A DNA stretch of 64,000 nt from Duganella margarita (lineage in GTDB: Bacteria; Pseudomonadota; Gammaproteobacteria; Burkholderiales; Burkholderiaceae_D): positions 20,209-84,208 of the forward strand of contig NZ_WWCS01000021.1 of the NCBI RefSeq assembly GCF_009857535.1. Direction: 5' to 3'. The notes under the pieces were generated by a model. It did no database searches, was not told the origin of the DNA, and worked only from the letters and a program-made list of their open reading frames with translations. Positions 62,598 to 64,000 of this stretch are shown piece by piece (position 1 is the first letter of the stretch; the number at the start of each line of letters is the position of its first letter). The position numbers were made by a program, and so were the translations under genes.

Positions 62598-63272
62598 TCA
62601 GAAATTGCCGCTGCCGTTCTTGGGCAGCGTCAGGTCGGTCAGGCTGCCGCGATTGATGGCGACGTCCAGCGGCGCCTGCGGCGCCACGCGCCACTCCCCC
62701 GGCTGGTTGAAATGCGGCTGGCCGCTCCAGTTATGGATCACGAACAGCAGCCGGTCCGGCCACATGGCGTCGAAGGCGGCGCGGCGCACCGCGCGCGTGC
62801 CGCTGGCCGGATCGCCGATCAGCACGCGCTGCGGATCCATGCCCTTGACCACCACAAAGTGCATATAGCCGTTCTCGACGATGCGGACAATGGCGGGGAA
62901 ACGTGCCTCGGCCAGCTTGTCCAGCGGCTGCCGGTAGCCATCGGCGATAAACCCGCGCTGCGCCAGGTAGCGCTTCATGTCCAGCAGCGAAAAGCCTTCG
63001 CGCTGGATGGTCGGCTGGTCGCCCTGCGCATACATGGCGGCAAACACCTGCTCCTCGGTCACCGGCGTGTCGTAGTGGTAACTGAGCAGCGTCGCCACGG
63101 CCGCCGAGCCGCAGCTGAAGTCGTGCTGCTGGCGCACCGTCGAGCGGAAGCGCGCCTCCTTCAGGCTGGTCACGGGCACCGCATAGCTGGCGCCGCCAAT
63201 GCCGGGCAGGTCCGCCGCCGCAGCGGGGCCGGAGCTCACTGCGGCCAGCAAGACAATGGTCAGGGCTTTCAT
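62598..63272 (-). CDS. exported C39-family cysteine peptidase, FapD-like
   Basis: 224 residues, ATG 63272 overlapping the preceding stop (ATGA). Signal peptide ends near AAA-D. The papain-like C39 site is complete: Gln48, Cys54 in HDFSCGSAAVATLL, His138 in GYMHFVVVKG, Asp154 in IGDPASG. Stand-alone periplasmic C39 peptidases of this length include FapD, which is needed for Pseudomonas amyloid export. It lacks any ABC-transporter domain. Neighbouring exported proteins carry GG motifs, its likely substrates. Confidence 0.88.
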   Translation of the reverse strand: MKALTIVLLAAVSSGPAAAADLPGIGGASYAVPVTSLKEARFRSTVRQQHDFSCGSAAVATLLSYHYDTPVTEEQVFAAMYAQGDQPTIQREGFSLLDMKRYLAQRGFIADGYRQPLDKLAEARFPAIVRIVENGYMHFVVVKGMDPQRVLIGDPASGTRAVRRAAFDAMWPDRLLFVIHNWSGQPHFNQPGEWRVAPQAPLDVAINRGSLTDLTLPKNGSGNF

Positions 63273-63673
63273 TGCATCTGGATGTTGATGATGGTGGCGT
63301 TCTGTATCAGCACATTGGCGCCGGAATTCTGTATCGCTACCGGCAGGCCGGAAGCGTTGCTAAAGGAACCACTGCTGATGGCATTGGCTCCGGTGACGAC
63401 GTTGACCGCCGCGTTGCCGCTGACGGCGCCGTTCAACTGCATGTCATTGGTGACCGTGTCGGCGCCGCCGCGCAGACGCGCCAGCCGCGCGACCGGCATC
63501 GGCGCAGCATCGAAACCGGGCGGGTCAGCCAGCGTAACGATCACCTCCGGCACCAGCGGCGCCAGCGTCGTGGCCGGCGGCGCCTGCACCTCGGTCAGCG
63601 GCCCGGCGCCAGCCTGGCAACAGGCGGCACACGCCAGCCACATCCAAGCGTTTTTTCCTGGTATTTGCATCAT
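63269..63673 (-). CDS. small exported protein with double-glycine and QN motifs
   Basis: 134 residues from ATG 63673, after AAGGAG. An N-terminal hydrophobic stretch with cysteines (WLACAACC) looks like a signal or lipoprotein signal. VARLARLRGGADTV at 61-74 holds a Gly pair at 69-70 in a leader-like context. The C-terminus NSGANVLIQNATIINIQ repeats the QN motif of this operon. Small, Asn/Ala/Ser-rich mature part: a candidate minor fibre subunit or nucleator. Confidence 0.7.
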   Translation of the reverse strand: MMQIPGKNAWMWLACAACCQAGAGPLTEVQAPPATTLAPLVPEVIVTLADPPGFDAAPMPVARLARLRGGADTVTNDMQLNGAVSGNAAVNVVTGANAISSGSFSNASGLPVAIQNSGANVLIQNATIINIQMQ

Positions 63674-63727
63674 TGCTCCTTCTCTCGACAGCGGGGCACG
63701 CCATGCCGCGCGCGCCCCGCGCCCTGC

Positions 63728-64000
63728 TTAGCGGCCTACCGCCAGGTTGGACTGGACGTTCACGCTTTGCTGCACCAGCGAAGCGATGCCGCTATTCTGC
63801 GACGCCACCATGATGCCGGCGGCCGACTGCCCAACGCTGGTCATGGTGTTGGACATATTGAAGGTGCCGGCATTGACGGCGATGCTGCCGCCCGCACCGC
63901 CGGTACCGCCCATGCCGACGCCGCCAGTAGCCGCGCCACCGGTGTTGGCGCCGCCCGACCCGCCGGCGCCGCCGGTATTGCCGCCGCCACCGGCGCCACC
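63728..64000 (-). CDS. Gly-rich QN-motif protein, C-terminal part (fibre subunit candidate)
   Basis: The frame is open to the window edge; 90 residues are visible, the N-terminus lies beyond 64000. The visible part begins with about 40 residues of Gly, Ala, Asn and Thr repeats (GGAGG, NTGG, GGAAT units), then NAGTFNMSNTMTSVGQ, and ends in ASQNSGIASLVQQSVNVQ plus a short tail. This end matches the QN motif of the two genes downstream. The low-complexity repeat is typical of an extracellular structural or amyloid protein. 54 bases separate it from the next gene. Confidence 0.65.
   Translation of the reverse strand, partial: GGAGGGGNTGGAGGSGGANTGGAATGGVGMGGTGGAGGSIAVNAGTFNMSNTMTSVGQSAAGIMVASQNSGIASLVQQSVNVQSNLAVGR

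Overview
The window is GC-rich DNA, densely coding on both strands, with frequent 4-base stop/start (ATGA) overlaps. Gene content (H-NS-type protein, trpS, psd, azoR, nemA, TonB receptor, two-component beta-propeller kinase) and protein character fit a Burkholderiales betaproteobacterium, most likely Oxalobacteraceae (Massilia/Duganella group). That placement is inference from gene style, not from a marker gene. I saw no rRNA, tRNA, CRISPR, transposase or prophage genes, and no gene-free stretch above 300 bases.

Layout. (1) 1-5598 (+) and 13559-25769 (-) hold two halves of a Ser/Thr-phosphorylation and cell-wall locus. The left half has a SEDS (FtsW/RodA) glycosyltransferase C-terminus, a protein with an FhaA-like N-terminus and FHA-like C-terminus, an SH3 protein, a PP2C phosphatase and an FHA protein. 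The right half has a penicillin-binding transpeptidase, then a sigma-like/partner pair, two unknown proteins (one with a tandem Lon-S16-like fold), a zinc-ribbon SPFH protein and a Ser/Thr kinase fused to an FGE-sulfatase domain. This is the parts list of the mycobacterial fhaA-fhaB-pstP-rodA-pbpA-pknA/B locus. Eight unrelated genes (pirin, OsmC, AAA ATPase, GNAT, MBL hydrolase, sensor kinase, HAD nucleotidase, PhnA-type protein) lie between the halves. (2) 25957-36173 holds small secreted proteins, an RNase H-like protein, two alpha/beta hydrolases, an MCP-cheW pair, an HD hydrolase, an MFS pump and a solute-binding protein. (3) 36244-49048 is core and accessory metabolism: DUF2975-Xre, trpS, a DMT exporter, a LON-domain protein, an amidohydrolase, hns, a LysR regulator, a TonB receptor, psd, and LysR divergent from azoR-pirin.

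(4) 49177-55235 is an accessory island of orphan small proteins, a DUF1906 protein and a winged-helix/STAND-NTPase/TPR regulator with a DP-EP-like partner; base composition falls towards its right end. (5) 55315-59856 holds an aspartoacylase-like hydrolase, sugE behind a guanidine-II (mini-ykkC) riboswitch, DUF1304, an ArsR regulator with a clear operator dyad, and nemA. A dRS3-like repeat follows. (6) 60002-64000 (-) is an MBL hydrolase downstream of a five-gene operon cut by the window edge. It encodes a Gly-rich protein, a small exported protein, an exported C39 cysteine peptidase, a second exported protein with a double-Gly motif and an outer-membrane beta-barrel. The plan resembles the Fap functional-amyloid system.

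The two strongest leads are the kinase/phosphatase/FHA/SEDS/PBP locus and the Fap-like operon.
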